A DNA stretch of 64,000 nt. Source: Holophagaceae bacterium. Its GTDB lineage: Bacteria > Acidobacteriota > Holophagae > Holophagales > Holophagaceae. The translations under genes were made by a program, and so were the position numbers. Shown here piece after piece: positions 41,906 to 51,596 of the stretch; positions within the stretch are counted from its first letter, which is position 1, and every line of letters begins with the position of its first letter. The notes below the pieces were generated by a model. That model worked only from the letters and a program-made list of their open reading frames with translations. It was not told the DNA's origin and did not search any database. The stretch lies in the NCBI GenBank assembly GCA_016720465.1, contig JADKKO010000004.1, forward strand, positions 1,054,001 through 1,118,000. The letters are read 5' to 3'.

Positions 41906-41988
41906 GCGTGGGGTCTCCGGGGGAAGGACTGCTGGACGGGACATTCGGGTTGGCGGGAAAGCCATCGAGCATAGCGCAGGCGATTCTG

Positions 41989-42477
41989 CTACGCAGGTTC
42001 GGGCGGTTCAGGCTTGGGTGGTGGTGCAGCCGCTGGTGATTTTCCGTGCCGGCGCGGTGTTTCATTTTCCGAGCCCCGGAATTCCTTGCGCGCGGCGTCC
42101 AGGATGCCGTTGAGGAACTGGGTTCCTTCCTGGTCGCTGAATTCCTTGATGATCTCCAGGGCCTCGTTGATGACGATGGGGAAGGGCACTTCTTTCAGGT
42201 ACATCAGTTCGTAGAGGCTGAGCCGCAGCAGGTTCCGGTCCACCACGGCCATGCGGTGGATCTTCCAGTGCTCGGCATAGCGCTGGAGCACCGCATCGAT
42301 CTCCTCGAGCTGTCCGTGGACGCCGTCCACGAGCCTCCGCGCGTAATAGAAGGCGTCCCGGTTGAGATCCTGGATGGCGGAGAAGCCAGCGAAGACCTGG
42401 TCCGGCAGGTAGCCATTCATATCCATGGCGTAGAGCATTTGCAGGGCGTATTCTCGGCCCCGGCGGCGAACGCCCAT
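41989..42477 (-). CDS. nusB: Transcription antitermination factor NusB
   Basis: A 162-residue all-helical RNA-binding protein. Family patterns are GRRREYALQMLYAMD-like at the start (RRRGREYALQMLYAMD), WKIHRMAVVDRNLLRLSLYE, and VINEALEIIKEFSDQEGTQF before FLNGILD. NusB with NusE binds boxA to prevent premature termination in rRNA operons. A Pro-rich tail of about 25 residues follows. Its ATG shares one base with the ribH stop (TGATG), the common ribH-nusB coupling. Confidence 0.96.
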   Translation of the reverse strand: MGVRRRGREYALQMLYAMDMNGYLPDQVFAGFSAIQDLNRDAFYYARRLVDGVHGQLEEIDAVLQRYAEHWKIHRMAVVDRNLLRLSLYELMYLKEVPFPIVINEALEIIKEFSDQEGTQFLNGILDAARKEFRGSENETPRRHGKSPAAAPPPKPEPPEPA

Positions 42478-42953
42478 CAGCGTTTCTTCCCGAAGGCGCG
42501 GTTGAGATCCGCCAGCTCGATGAGGGCCGAAGCGGCTTCCCAGCCCTTGTTGCCCATCTTGGTGCCGGCCCGCTCGATGGCCTGGTCCACGCTGTCCACC
42601 GTGAGGACGCCAAATACTGTCGGGACGCCGGTCTGCATGGCCACCTGGGCCGTGCCCTTGGTGACTTCAGCGGCGATCAGCTCGAAATGGGGCGTGCCGC
42701 CGCGGATGACGCAGCCCAGCACCAGGATCCCTGTGTACTTGCCCGATTTCGCGGCCAGCAGCGCCATCTGGGGCAGCTCGAAGCAACCGGGCACCTTGAT
42801 GAGATCGAATTGGGATTCAGAGCCTCCGTGGCGGAGGAGGCAATCCGTGGCGCCGCCGATGAGGCGGTCCACGATGAAATCGTTCCAGCGTGCAGCCACC
42901 AGGGCGAAGCGATCGCCCTTGTCCACGCGTAATTGGCCCTCAAAGATCCCCAT
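42477..42953 (-). CDS. ribH: 6,7-dimethyl-8-ribityllumazine synthase
   Basis: A 158-residue riboflavin-biosynthesis enzyme that forms large icosahedral or pentameric assemblies. Motifs: ALVAARWNDFIVDRL, KVPGCFELP (substrate binding), VLGCVIRGGTPHFE with the catalytic His, and GNKGWEAASALIEL. The start at 42953 follows GAGGGGGG; a longer frame begins at 43013. No FMN riboswitch is seen in the 100 bases upstream. It is the first gene of the ribH-nusB-accB-accC group. Confidence 0.95.
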   Translation of the reverse strand: MGIFEGQLRVDKGDRFALVAARWNDFIVDRLIGGATDCLLRHGGSESQFDLIKVPGCFELPQMALLAAKSGKYTGILVLGCVIRGGTPHFELIAAEVTKGTAQVAMQTGVPTVFGVLTVDSVDQAIERAGTKMGNKGWEAASALIELADLNRAFGKKR

Positions 42954-43094
42954 GGGAACCCCCCTCAAGGTGGTCGGAACCGATAAGCCTATCACGGATG
43001 CGCGACCGGCCAAGGGAGGATCCCAGGCCCACCGGCCCGGCGTGAATATTTCCTAATGATCCCGGGGGAAAGCCCCCCTAGACTGGGGGAACGC

Positions 43095-45083
43095 ATGTTG
43101 GCCCTGCATTTGGTTCTCTTGGGTGCTGCGCTCTGGTTGGCTTCCGGTCTTGCCGTGCTGGGACGCCCGAGCGAGCGGGCCTCCTTGCCTTTGAGTCTGC
43201 TGGGCTCGGCGCTCGGTCTCGTGGGCGCTGTCTCATGTCTCATTCAAGGCGGCGGCACCCTGGCCTTTTCTTTCGCTGGCTTTCCCGCGCATGTGGCCAT
43301 GGACGCGCTTTCCGCGGCCTTCCTGCTGCCGCTTCACCTGGTGGCCGGTCTGGGCGCCCTGTACGGCTCCTCCTATTGGCCCCTGGACGCGCCCAAGGGC
43401 GCCGGACGGTCCCTTCGCTTCTTCTTTTCGTTGTTGGCGGCCGCCATGAGCCTGGTGTTCCTTGCGCGCCAGGGGATCTTCTTCCTTCTGGCCTGGGAAA
43501 TCATGGCGGTTGCGGCCTTCTTCCTCGTCGGAACGGACCACGAAGATGCGAAAGTCCGGCGGGGGGCCTGGGTGTACCTGGTGGCGACCCATCTGGGCAC
43601 CATGATCCTGATCGCCATGGTGATCCTGCTGGCCCGGCGCAGCGGGGGATGGCACTGGGACCTGGTCCCGGGGGGGGTGGCTTCCCCGGCCCTCGACACG
43701 GGGATCCTGGTCCTGGCGGTGCTGGGATTCGGATTCAAGGCCGGGTGGATCCCCTTTCATTTCTGGTTGCCCGCGGCCCACGCAGGAGCGCCCAGCCATG
43801 TTTCCGCCATCCTTTCCGCGGTGATGTTGAAAACAGGCATCTACGGGGTCCTGAGGATTTCGGGCCTCCTGCCCTGGATCCCCGCCGGCGTCGGCGGGGT
43901 GCTGCTGCTGCTGGGGGCCGCCACCGCCCTATACGGTGTGTTCTACGCCCTGGCCGAGCGGGATTTCAAACGCCTGCTCGCCTACTCGAGCATCGAAAAC
44001 ATCGGGGTGATCGGCATGGGAATCGGGCTCGGACTCACGGGCCGGGCCACCCATGATTCCTGGCTGACGGCGCTGGGGTTCGGATCGGCCCTGTTGCATG
44101 TCTGGAACCACGCGGCCTTCAAAAGCCTCCTGTTTTTTTCCGCGGGCTGCGTGCTGCACGCCACCGGAACCAGGGACATGGAGCGGCTCGGCGGCCTGGC
44201 TGCGCGGATGCCGGACACCGCCCGGTGGTCCTTCGCGGGCGCGCTGGCCGTGGCCGCCTTGCCTCCCTTCGGGGCTTTCGTCAGCGAATGGGTGCTGTAC
44301 CGCGGCTTCTTCGCCGCGCTGCTGAGGGGGTATCCCTGGTCCGCGGGCCTGGCGCTTCCGGCGCTCGCCCTCGCAGGGGGGCTCGCCGCGGTGGCCTTCG
44401 CGAAATTCTTCGGGTTCGTCTTCCTGGGCTCGCCGCGCAGCGCCCTGGGCGAGCACGCCCATGATCCCCGCCCTTCCATGCTGGTCCCCATGGGCGTGCT
44501 GGCATCGCTTTGCCTCGCCCTGGGCCTTGGCAGCGCGTGGCTGCTTCCCGCCCTCGACCGGATGGTGGCGGTTCTGGCGCCTGGAACGCCGGGCCTGCTC
44601 ACTTCGAGCCTTGGTCTTGAGCTTCGGATGATCGGCGGATTCGGCGCGGCCTTGCTCGTTCTTGGCGGCCTGGCCTGGGCCTGGGCGCGCCGTCCAGCCA
44701 TTGTTCCGGGACCAGGGCCGGCGCTGGATCTGCCGACCTGGGGGTGCGGGTATGCGGCTCCATCCGCCCGGATGCAATATTCCGCGGATTCCTTTTCCGA
44801 TGGGTGGGCGAAACTCCTGCCTGGACGGCGCATCAGGATGCGGCGGCTGAAAGCCGTTTTCCCGACGCCCTCGAGGTTGCATCTGGAGCTTACGGATTCG
44901 GCCGGACTCGGGTTTCTTGAATCCAGGGTGGAGCGGTTGGCCGCCCGGGCACTGTGGTTTCGGAGGCTCCAACCGGGCTTTCTGACGATCTACCTGCTGT
45001 ATGTCCTGCTCGCGCTCCTGGGCGTCTTCCTCTGGATGCTGGCCAGACCCTGGTTGCAAGCGCTGTCCGGGTGGTCCGCATGA
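43095..45083 (+). CDS. Antiporter-like membrane subunit (HyfB/NuoL type) 1 of an Ehr-like complex
   Basis: A 662-residue protein with about 16 transmembrane helices. It carries the proton-antiporter core of NuoL/MrpA/HyfB: LAWEIMAVAAFFLV with the key Glu, GFGFKAGWIPFHFWLPAAHA with the key Lys, and LLAYSSIENIGVIGMG. The C-terminal soluble stretch PTWGCGYAAPSARMQYSADS is typical of HyfB/HycC. The ATG at 43095 is chosen because GGGGGA precedes it; an earlier ATG at 43056 is weaker. A GGGGGAAAGCCCCC hairpin lies in the leader. It is the first of seven coupled genes. Confidence 0.9.
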   Translation: MLALHLVLLGAALWLASGLAVLGRPSERASLPLSLLGSALGLVGAVSCLIQGGGTLAFSFAGFPAHVAMDALSAAFLLPLHLVAGLGALYGSSYWPLDAPKGAGRSLRFFFSLLAAAMSLVFLARQGIFFLLAWEIMAVAAFFLVGTDHEDAKVRRGAWVYLVATHLGTMILIAMVILLARRSGGWHWDLVPGGVASPALDTGILVLAVLGFGFKAGWIPFHFWLPAAHAGAPSHVSAILSAVMLKTGIYGVLRISGLLPWIPAGVGGVLLLLGAATALYGVFYALAERDFKRLLAYSSIENIGVIGMGIGLGLTGRATHDSWLTALGFGSALLHVWNHAAFKSLLFFSAGCVLHATGTRDMERLGGLAARMPDTARWSFAGALAVAALPPFGAFVSEWVLYRGFFAALLRGYPWSAGLALPALALAGGLAAVAFAKFFGFVFLGSPRSALGEHAHDPRPSMLVPMGVLASLCLALGLGSAWLLPALDRMVAVLAPGTPGLLTSSLGLELRMIGGFGAALLVLGGLAWAWARRPAIVPGPGPALDLPTWGCGYAAPSARMQYSADSFSDGWAKLLPGRRIRMRRLKAVFPTPSRLHLELTDSAGLGFLESRVERLAARALWFRRLQPGFLTIYLLYVLLALLGVFLWMLARPWLQALSGWSA

Positions 45084-47023
45084 CCCTCTATCTCTCGGCG
45101 ATCCTGTTCGCGGCGCTGTCCGGCGTGCCGGGACTGTTCGACCCGAAGCACGGGGCCCGGAGCGCCGCGGCGCTCATGGGCGTTGCGGCGCTGCTCGGCA
45201 TCTCCGCCTCGGCCTGGCTGCTGTTCGGAGGGGCGGACTCGAAGCTCGCGTTGCCTGGAACCTCGCTGATCTCCTGGGGCCTGCTGGCCTTCGACCCCAT
45301 CGCGGCCTTCTTCCTGGTGCCGGTGCTCCTGGTCTCCCTGAGCGCCTCGATCTATGGAATCGGCTACTGGGGGGAGCATCAGGAGGGAGCCTCCAAGGTG
45401 AGGTTGTTCCTCGGCCTTTTGGCTGCCTCCCTGGCGTTGTTGGTGGGTTCGGTCCACACCTTCGTGTTCCTATTGGCCTGGGAAGGCATGGCGCTCCTGG
45501 CCTTCCTTCTGGTGATGACCGAAGACCGGGAACCCGAAACCCGGCGGGCCGCCTGGATCTACCTGACCTGCACGCACACCGGGACCCTGCTCCTGCTGGG
45601 CGCCTTCGCGGTCATGGCCGGGGCCATCGGCGGCTTTGAACTCCACCGGCTGCCGCATGGGTTCGCCTCGAGCGGCAAGGGCACGGCCATGTTCGCGCTG
45701 TTCCTGCTCGGATTCGGATTCAAGGCCGGCGCGCTGCCCCTCCATTTCTGGCTGCCGCCGGCCCATGCGGCGGCCCCCTCCCATGTCTCTTCCCTAATGT
45801 CCGGGGTCCTGATCAAGATGGGCATCCTGGGCTTCATCCGCCTGGCCTCCTGGGTGCCGGATCCCCCGGTCTGGTGGGGCGGGACCCTCGTGGCCCTGGG
45901 CGCTGTCTCAGGGATCATGGGCGTGGCGCTGGCCCTGGGACAGCACGATCTGAAGCGGCTGCTCGCCTACCATTCCATCGAAAACATCGGAATCATCCTC
46001 CTTGGCCTCGGGCTTGGATTCATCGGCAAGAGCTCCGGCCATCCGGCGCTGCAAGTGCTTGGTTTCGCCGGGGCCCTGCTTCATACGCTGAACCACAGCC
46101 TGTTCAAGGGCCTGCTCTTCCTGGCCGCGGGGTCGGTGGTGCATGCGACCGGCACCCGGGACCTGGAACGCATGGGCGGGCTCGGGCGTTCGATGCCCAG
46201 GACCGCGGCCGCTTTCCTGGCGGGGGCCTGGGCGATCTGCGGGCTCCCGCCCCTCAATGGCTTCGTGAGCGAGTGGTTGATCTACCTGGCGGCTTTCCGG
46301 GGATTGGCGCAGGCCCGTTGGGGCTTCTCCCTCATCACACTGGGGGCGCTTTCGATCATCGGGGCGCTGGCCCTGGCTTGCTTCGCCAAGGCCTACGGCA
46401 TCGTGTTCCAGGGCGAGCCCCGCAGCGAGGAGGCAGCCCAGGCCAGGGAGTCCCCCCCGGCCATGCTCGCGCCCATGGGTTTCCTGGCCGCCGCCTGCGT
46501 GGGCCTGGGCCTCGCGCCGGCGTTCATCGCCGGGCCCCTGGACCGGGTGCTTTCCATGCTGGCGGGAGAGGCGCAGCCACTTCCCGCCCTGGGCAGCCTC
46601 GCGGGACTCTCCTGGTTGTCCTTCCTGGCCATCCCTCTGCTCGTCCTCGGGTTCATCCTTTGGAAATGGGCTGCTCCGGAACCACAACCAAGGCGGCAGC
46701 CAACCTGGGGTTGCGGCTACGCAGCGCCGAATGCGCGGATGCAATACACGGCGTCCTCGTTCTCCGATGGCCTGGTGCAGGGAATGAGCTGGGTCCTCTG
46801 GCCAAAAACAGTGGGCGGCCGGGTCCGCGGATTCTTTCCCTTTCCGCGCCGTTTCGAGACCCATCTGCCTGATCCCGTGCTGGACCGAGTCGCCGGACCC
46901 GGACTCAGCGGGTCTGCCTTTCTGCTGTCCGGCCTGCGGTTCCTGCAGGCCGGGCACATGTCAATCTACCTGTTGTACGTCCTTCTAACGCTGCTTGTGC
47001 TACTGGTCTGGATGGTGGTCTGA
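45080..47023 (+). CDS. Antiporter-like membrane subunit (HyfB/NuoL type) 2
   Basis: A 647-residue paralogue of the preceding protein, overlapping it by ATGA. It has LAWEGMALLAFLLV, FGFKAGALPLHFWLPPAHAA, LLAYHSIENIGIILLGLGLG and the same C-terminal motif PTWGCGYAAPNARMQYTASS. Two HyfB-like subunits in one operon, together with the HyfF-like subunit, give three antiporter-type channels, as in complex I. This suggests substantial ion translocation per electron pair. The tandem arrangement points to local duplication followed by divergence. Confidence 0.9.
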   Translation: MTLYLSAILFAALSGVPGLFDPKHGARSAAALMGVAALLGISASAWLLFGGADSKLALPGTSLISWGLLAFDPIAAFFLVPVLLVSLSASIYGIGYWGEHQEGASKVRLFLGLLAASLALLVGSVHTFVFLLAWEGMALLAFLLVMTEDREPETRRAAWIYLTCTHTGTLLLLGAFAVMAGAIGGFELHRLPHGFASSGKGTAMFALFLLGFGFKAGALPLHFWLPPAHAAAPSHVSSLMSGVLIKMGILGFIRLASWVPDPPVWWGGTLVALGAVSGIMGVALALGQHDLKRLLAYHSIENIGIILLGLGLGFIGKSSGHPALQVLGFAGALLHTLNHSLFKGLLFLAAGSVVHATGTRDLERMGGLGRSMPRTAAAFLAGAWAICGLPPLNGFVSEWLIYLAAFRGLAQARWGFSLITLGALSIIGALALACFAKAYGIVFQGEPRSEEAAQARESPPAMLAPMGFLAAACVGLGLAPAFIAGPLDRVLSMLAGEAQPLPALGSLAGLSWLSFLAIPLLVLGFILWKWAAPEPQPRRQPTWGCGYAAPNARMQYTASSFSDGLVQGMSWVLWPKTVGGRVRGFFPFPRRFETHLPDPVLDRVAGPGLSGSAFLLSGLRFLQAGHMSIYLLYVLLTLLVLLVWMVV

Positions 47024-47026
47024 ACC

Positions 47027-47951
47027 ATGCCTGAATCCCTGTTCGCCCACACGCTCCAAGTGCTCCTGCACATCCTCACGGCGCTGCTGCTTCCGCCGCT
47101 CATCCCCGGCCTCATCAATAAAGTGAAGGCCCTCATGGCCGGCCGCAGCGGCCCGCCGGTGCTTCAGCTCTACTACGACCTGGCCAAGCTCTCCCGGAAA
47201 CAGGCGGTCTTCAGCCGCACCACCACCTGGGTATTCCTGGCCGGACCCGTGGGGGCCGTGGCGGTGGGCCTGGTGGCGGCGATGCTCGTTCCCTTCGGCC
47301 ATGCACACGCACCCCTGCGCTTCCAGGGCGACGTCATCCTGTTCGCCTACCTCTTCGGCCTGGCCCGTTTCCTCACGGTGATCTCGGCGCTCGACACGGG
47401 TTCGAGCTTCGAAGGCATGGGGGCCGCGCGCGAAGTGACCTTCGCGGCGCTGGCGGAACCCGCGCTGTTCCTTGGCTTCGCGGCCCTGGCGAAATCCACC
47501 GGCAGCCTGTCCCTCTCGGACATGCTGGCCCACTCGGGCCCGCTGTTCAAGTTCTCGGGGCCGCTGGTCCTGGTGCTGGCGGGCTGGGCCATCGTCTATA
47601 TGGCGGAAAATTCCAGGATTCCGGTGGATGATCCCAACACGCACCTGGAATTGACGATGATCCACGAGGTGATGGTGCTGGACCACTCGGGACGGCCCTT
47701 CGCACTGGCGCTCTATGGCGCGAGCCTGAAACTGCTCGTGCTCGGCGCGCTGCTGGTGGGGCCGATCCAGCCGCGGAACGGGAATCCCTTGGTTGGATTG
47801 GCTGGAGTTCTACCTGGCCCTCGGCGTCCTGGCTGTGGGCGTGGGCTTCGCGGAAAGCGTCATGGCGCGGTTCCGCATGACCAAGGTGCCCCAGTTCCTC
47901 GTGGCCGGCGTGCTGGCGACGGCCTTCGCTTTCCTGCTGATGCTGGTGTAG
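47027..47951 (+). pseudogene. HyfC/NuoH-type membrane subunit, frameshifted near the C-terminus
   Basis: The first 255 residues match the NuoH/HycD family (GPPVLQLYYDLAKLSRKQAV, SRIPVDDPNTHLELTMIHEV), which forms the link between the soluble arm and the membrane arm. At about 47797-47803 (TTGGTTGGATTGG) the frame shifts: the family-like C-terminus DWLEFYLALGVLAVGVGFAE to AFAFLLMLV continues in another frame to the stop at 47951. One extra T would explain it. All neighbours in the complex are intact, so a sequencing error is plausible; if real, the last 60 residues (two helices) are lost and read into an unrelated tail. Confidence 0.8.
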
Positions 47952-47960
47952 GAGCCTGCC

Positions 47961-48596
47961 ATGCTGCACGACATCCTGATCACCCTGACCGTGCTCACCA
48001 ATTTCACGCTGGTGGCCACCAGCCGGATCCAAAAATCCATCCAGGTGGCGGCCTTCCAGGGCGTCCTGCTGGGCCTGCTGCCGCTGACCTTGGGCCAGGG
48101 CTTCCATATCCACATCCTGCTCATGTCCGCCGCGGCGGTGGTGGTGAAGGGCTGGTTCATCCCCTTCCTGCTCCGCAGGGCTTTGCAGAAGGTGCACATC
48201 CACCGGGAGGTCCATCCCTACATCGGCTACACGGTCTCCCTGATGCTTTGCGCCTTGGGCACGGGGATGAGCATCGTGCTGGCCCACAACCTTCCCCTGA
48301 AACCCGGCGGACCTTTCGCGCTCTTCGTTCCGGCGGCGCTGGCCACGCTCTTCACGGGCTTTCTGCTGCTGGTGTCCAGGCGCAAGGCCATCACGCAGGT
48401 GGTCGGCTACCTGGTGCTCGAGAACGGCATCTACCTGTTCGGCCTGATGCTGATCGAGGACATGCCGATCCTGGTGGAAACCGGCGTCCTGCTGGACCTC
48501 TTCGTCGGCATTTTCGTCATGGGGATCGTCATCAACCACATCAGCGTGGCCTTCGATTCCATGGACACGCGGCAGCTCGCCGAGCTCAAGGACTGA
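47961..48596 (+). CDS. HyfE-type membrane subunit
   Basis: A 211-residue membrane protein with about six helices resembling hydrogenase-4 component E, which includes a NuoK-like portion (AITQVVGYLVLENGIYLFGL, GVLLDLFVGIFVMGIVINHI). The start lies 9 bases after the HyfC-like stop. In group 4 complexes HyfE sits between the HyfC-like and antiporter-type subunits. No soluble domain is present. Confidence 0.88.
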   Translation: MLHDILITLTVLTNFTLVATSRIQKSIQVAAFQGVLLGLLPLTLGQGFHIHILLMSAAAVVVKGWFIPFLLRRALQKVHIHREVHPYIGYTVSLMLCALGTGMSIVLAHNLPLKPGGPFALFVPAALATLFTGFLLLVSRRKAITQVVGYLVLENGIYLFGLMLIEDMPILVETGVLLDLFVGIFVMGIVINHISVAFDSMDTRQLAELKD

Positions 48597-48599
48597 CGG

Positions 48600-50075
48600 A
48601 TGGCTTGGTATCTGATCGTCCTTCCTCTTCTCGCGGCCGGAGTCGCCTTTGCGATTCCCTCGCCCATGTGGCGCGTGCGCATCCTGGCCACCACCGCCAT
48701 CCTGCACCTCGTGGGCCTGCTGGCCGCGCTGGGGGGCTGGGGAATGCTGCCCGCGGGTGCCTGGCTGGGATTGGACGCATTGGGCGGATGGGTGCTGCTG
48801 GTGATCAGCGTGCTCTTCCTGGTCTGCGCGCTCTATGCCCCCGCCTACCTGGCCCTGAGGCCTGACCGGGACGGCCGGATCTTCACCGGCAGCCTGTTGA
48901 GTTTTCTGGGGCTGGCCTCGCTGCTGGCCCAATCGCAGCATCCCGGTCTCACCTGGGTGGCCATCGAGACCACCACCCTGGCGACGGCGCCGCTGATCTA
49001 CTTCAACCACAACCGCCATTCCCTGGAAGCGACCTGGAAATACCTGTTGATCGGATCGGTCGGCATCGCGCTCGCATTGCTCGGCACCCTTTTCTTCGCG
49101 TACGCAGCCAGCATGGGCGGGGTCGAGGAGCCGCTCTTGTACGGCCGCTTGATGCATGAATCGGCCCTGCTTTCGAGACCCTGGCTGAGGGCGGGCTTCG
49201 TGCTCACCCTGGTGGGCTACGGCACCAAGATGGGGCTTGCGCCCATGCATACCTGGAAGCCGGATGCCTACGGCGAGACGCCCGGCATCGTGGGCGCCCT
49301 GCTCGCGGGCGGCGTCACCAGCTGCGCTTTCCTGGCCTTGCTCCGGCTCTACGCGGTGGTGTCCGCCGCGGGGGAGGCCCAGTTCGCCAACGAACTCCTG
49401 GTGGGGTTCGGTTTGCTCTCGATGGCCTGGGCCATGGTCTTCATGGTGCGGCAGCTCGATTTCAAGCGCCTGCTCGCCTACTCCAGCGTGGAGCACATGG
49501 GGATCCTCGTCCTAGGCATCGGGATCGGCGGCAATGCGGCTAAATTCGCGCTCTACCACCTGGCCGCGAATGCCTTGGTGAAGAGCGTCCTGTTTCTCTC
49601 CGCGGGCAACATCCACCGAAGTTATGCGAGCAAACAGCTGCCCTACGTCACCGGCGCCATCAGGCGCACACCCGTATCGGGATGGCTGTTCCTGCTGGGG
49701 TTCCTGGCCATCACGGGCACGCCGCCCTTCGCGCCCTTCATCAGCGAGTTCAACATCGCCTATTCGGCGCTCACCACCGGCCATGTGTGGGTCGGAACGG
49801 CTTTCCTGGTGCTGCTCGGGGCCATCTTCCTGGGCATGAGCGACACGGTGGTCAAGGTGATCTTCGGAACGCCCAGCGCCCAGCGCGTGCGCACCCCGTA
49901 CAAGGACACCTTCGCCACCACGGCCCCCATGATCGCGGCGCTCACCCTGGCCCTGGTGATGGGACTCTGGCTGCCCCGCCCGCTCCAGGACATGCTCAAT
50001 GGCGCCGCGACGATGGTGGGAGGCCCCGCCGAGCGGGAGCAGGCGCCCCGCGCAGTGGCGGGAGGCCGGCCATGA
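48600..50075 (+). CDS. HyfF-type antiporter-like membrane subunit
   Basis: A 491-residue protein with about 14 helices related to NuoN/HyfF. Conserved features: LTWVAIETTTLATAPLIYFN with the key Glu, GYGTKMGLAPMHTWKPDAYG with the key Lys, LLAYSSVEHMGILVLGIGIG. It is the third antiporter-type subunit of the complex and follows HyfE by three bases. It overlaps the large-subunit gene by ATGA at 50072-50075. Confidence 0.92.
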   Translation: MAWYLIVLPLLAAGVAFAIPSPMWRVRILATTAILHLVGLLAALGGWGMLPAGAWLGLDALGGWVLLVISVLFLVCALYAPAYLALRPDRDGRIFTGSLLSFLGLASLLAQSQHPGLTWVAIETTTLATAPLIYFNHNRHSLEATWKYLLIGSVGIALALLGTLFFAYAASMGGVEEPLLYGRLMHESALLSRPWLRAGFVLTLVGYGTKMGLAPMHTWKPDAYGETPGIVGALLAGGVTSCAFLALLRLYAVVSAAGEAQFANELLVGFGLLSMAWAMVFMVRQLDFKRLLAYSSVEHMGILVLGIGIGGNAAKFALYHLAANALVKSVLFLSAGNIHRSYASKQLPYVTGAIRRTPVSGWLFLLGFLAITGTPPFAPFISEFNIAYSALTTGHVWVGTAFLVLLGAIFLGMSDTVVKVIFGTPSAQRVRTPYKDTFATTAPMIAALTLALVMGLWLPRPLQDMLNGAATMVGGPAEREQAPRAVAGGRP

Positions 50076-51589
50076 GCGGATCGGCCTTCCTTCCCGTCCT
50101 CAACGGCCAGGCCCTCCCGTTGTCGGCCATCCCGGAATCGGGCCTGGAGGATTTCCGGCAGGCGATCATCCAGGGAGTCCACGACGGCCAACGCCTCGCC
50201 TGCCTGTGCGCGGATGCCGAGCTGCGCCTGTTTGCGGTGCTGGCGGATGATGCCGCCAAGCAGCTTCGCATCGGCCGGACCCGCCTGGCCCAGGCGCGCT
50301 ACCCCTCGATCACGACCCAATGCATCCAGGCCCACCTCTTCGAGCGCGAGATGGCCGAACAGTTCGGCATCGTGCCGGAGGGGCATCCCTGGTTCAAGCC
50401 TGTGCGCTTTCACCCGTCCTGGGCGGACGGGCGCGATGCCTGGGGACGCAGCTCCAAGCCGGCGCCTGCGGTGATGGACTTTTTCGCCGTGAGCGGCGAG
50501 GAGGTCCACGAAGTGGCGGTGGGGCCAGTCCATGCGGGCGTCATCGAGCCCGGCCACTTCCGCTTCCAGTGCCATGGCGAGACTGTGCTGCACCTTGAGA
50601 TCGCCTTGGGCTTCCAGCATCGCGGCATCGAAAAGGCGATGGCGGGCGGGCCCCATCCCCTCAGCTTGAAACACGCGGAAACCGTTTCCGGCGACGCAAC
50701 CATCGCCCATGCCTGGGCCTTTTGCCGGAACCTGGAAGGCCTGGCCGGGAGCCAAGTGCCAACGCGTTCGGAGTGGGTCCGGGGCGTGGCCTTGGAGCTG
50801 GAGCGCATGGCGAACCACGTGGGGGATCTCGGCGCCCTGGCCGGGGATGTGGGCTTCCTTCCCACTTCATCCTTCTGCGGGCGCATCCGCGGAGACTGGT
50901 TGAATCTGAGCGCCGAGGTCTGCGGGAGCCGGCTGGGGCGGGACTGGCTGAGGCCCGGCGGGCTTCGCCAGGAGCTTGAACCAGACCTCGCCACGCGGTT
51001 GATGCCCCGGCTGGCCAAGGCCTGGGCCGACACGCAGGACGCCATCGCGCTCCTGTGGGGAGCCGCCTCGGTCATGAACCGCTTTGAAGCGGCGGGCCAT
51101 GTGGATGAATCGCAGGCCCGCGAAATCGGCCTGGTGGGCGTCGCGGCGCGGGCCTGCGGCATCGGGCTGGACGTGCGCAAGGACCATCCCTTCGGTCCCT
51201 ACGCGGAGCATCCCATTGCGCCTTCCCTGGCGGAGAGCGGCAACGTCCACTCCCGCGCCTGGGTCCGCTGGCTCGAGTTGATGGAAAGCCACCGCTTCCT
51301 TTCCGAAGCGCTCCAAGGCCTGGCTTCGACGCCGCCAGATGCGGCGCCTCCGCCCCTGGGGGCCCTGGCGCCGGACAGCCTTTGCGTTTCGCTCACCGAA
51401 GGCTGGAGGGGGGAAGTCCTACACCTGGCCGTGACGGATTCCATCGGCCGCTTCGCCCGCTACAAGATCGTGGATCCCTCCTTCCACAATTGGTTCGGCT
51501 TGGCCCTTGCGATGCGAGGGGAGCAGATTTCCGATTTTCCCCTCTGCAACAAGAGTTTCAACCTGTCCTACTGCGGCCACGATTTGTGA
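50072..51589 (+). CDS. HycE/NuoCD-like large subunit lacking NiFe ligands (Ehr-type)
   Basis: A 505-residue fusion of a NuoC-like domain (residues 1-125) and a NuoD/hydrogenase large-subunit domain. Where group 4 hydrogenases have the N-terminal CxxC (RxCGICS), this protein has TVSGDATIAHAW (204-215). The C-terminal DPCxxC is replaced by DPSFHNW near residue 470, and the end is SFNLSYCGHDL. Thus no cysteine is left to bind NiFe, and the protein cannot be a hydrogenase. This is the hallmark of Ehr (energy-converting hydrogenase-related) complexes, whose electron donor and acceptor are not established. RGVALELERMANHVGDLGAL is the conserved large-subunit helix. Confidence 0.92.
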   Translation: MSGSAFLPVLNGQALPLSAIPESGLEDFRQAIIQGVHDGQRLACLCADAELRLFAVLADDAAKQLRIGRTRLAQARYPSITTQCIQAHLFEREMAEQFGIVPEGHPWFKPVRFHPSWADGRDAWGRSSKPAPAVMDFFAVSGEEVHEVAVGPVHAGVIEPGHFRFQCHGETVLHLEIALGFQHRGIEKAMAGGPHPLSLKHAETVSGDATIAHAWAFCRNLEGLAGSQVPTRSEWVRGVALELERMANHVGDLGALAGDVGFLPTSSFCGRIRGDWLNLSAEVCGSRLGRDWLRPGGLRQELEPDLATRLMPRLAKAWADTQDAIALLWGAASVMNRFEAAGHVDESQAREIGLVGVAARACGIGLDVRKDHPFGPYAEHPIAPSLAESGNVHSRAWVRWLELMESHRFLSEALQGLASTPPDAAPPPLGALAPDSLCVSLTEGWRGEVLHLAVTDSIGRFARYKIVDPSFHNWFGLALAMRGEQISDFPLCNKSFNLSYCGHDL

Positions 51590-51596
51590 GACGCCC

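Noticed and set aside
42954..43094. An FMN riboswitch upstream of ribH
   Set aside because: The conserved AGGGGCAGGGTGAAATTCC-type elements are absent from the short upstream region.
47547..49496. A 649-residue minus-strand frame across the hyfE/hyfF-like genes
   Set aside because: Antisense shadow; both plus-strand genes have family motifs and tight operon spacing.
50072..51589. Annotation of the large subunit as a [NiFe] hydrogenase
   Set aside because: Both cysteine pairs needed to bind the NiFe centre are absent, so only a hydrogenase-related role is justified.
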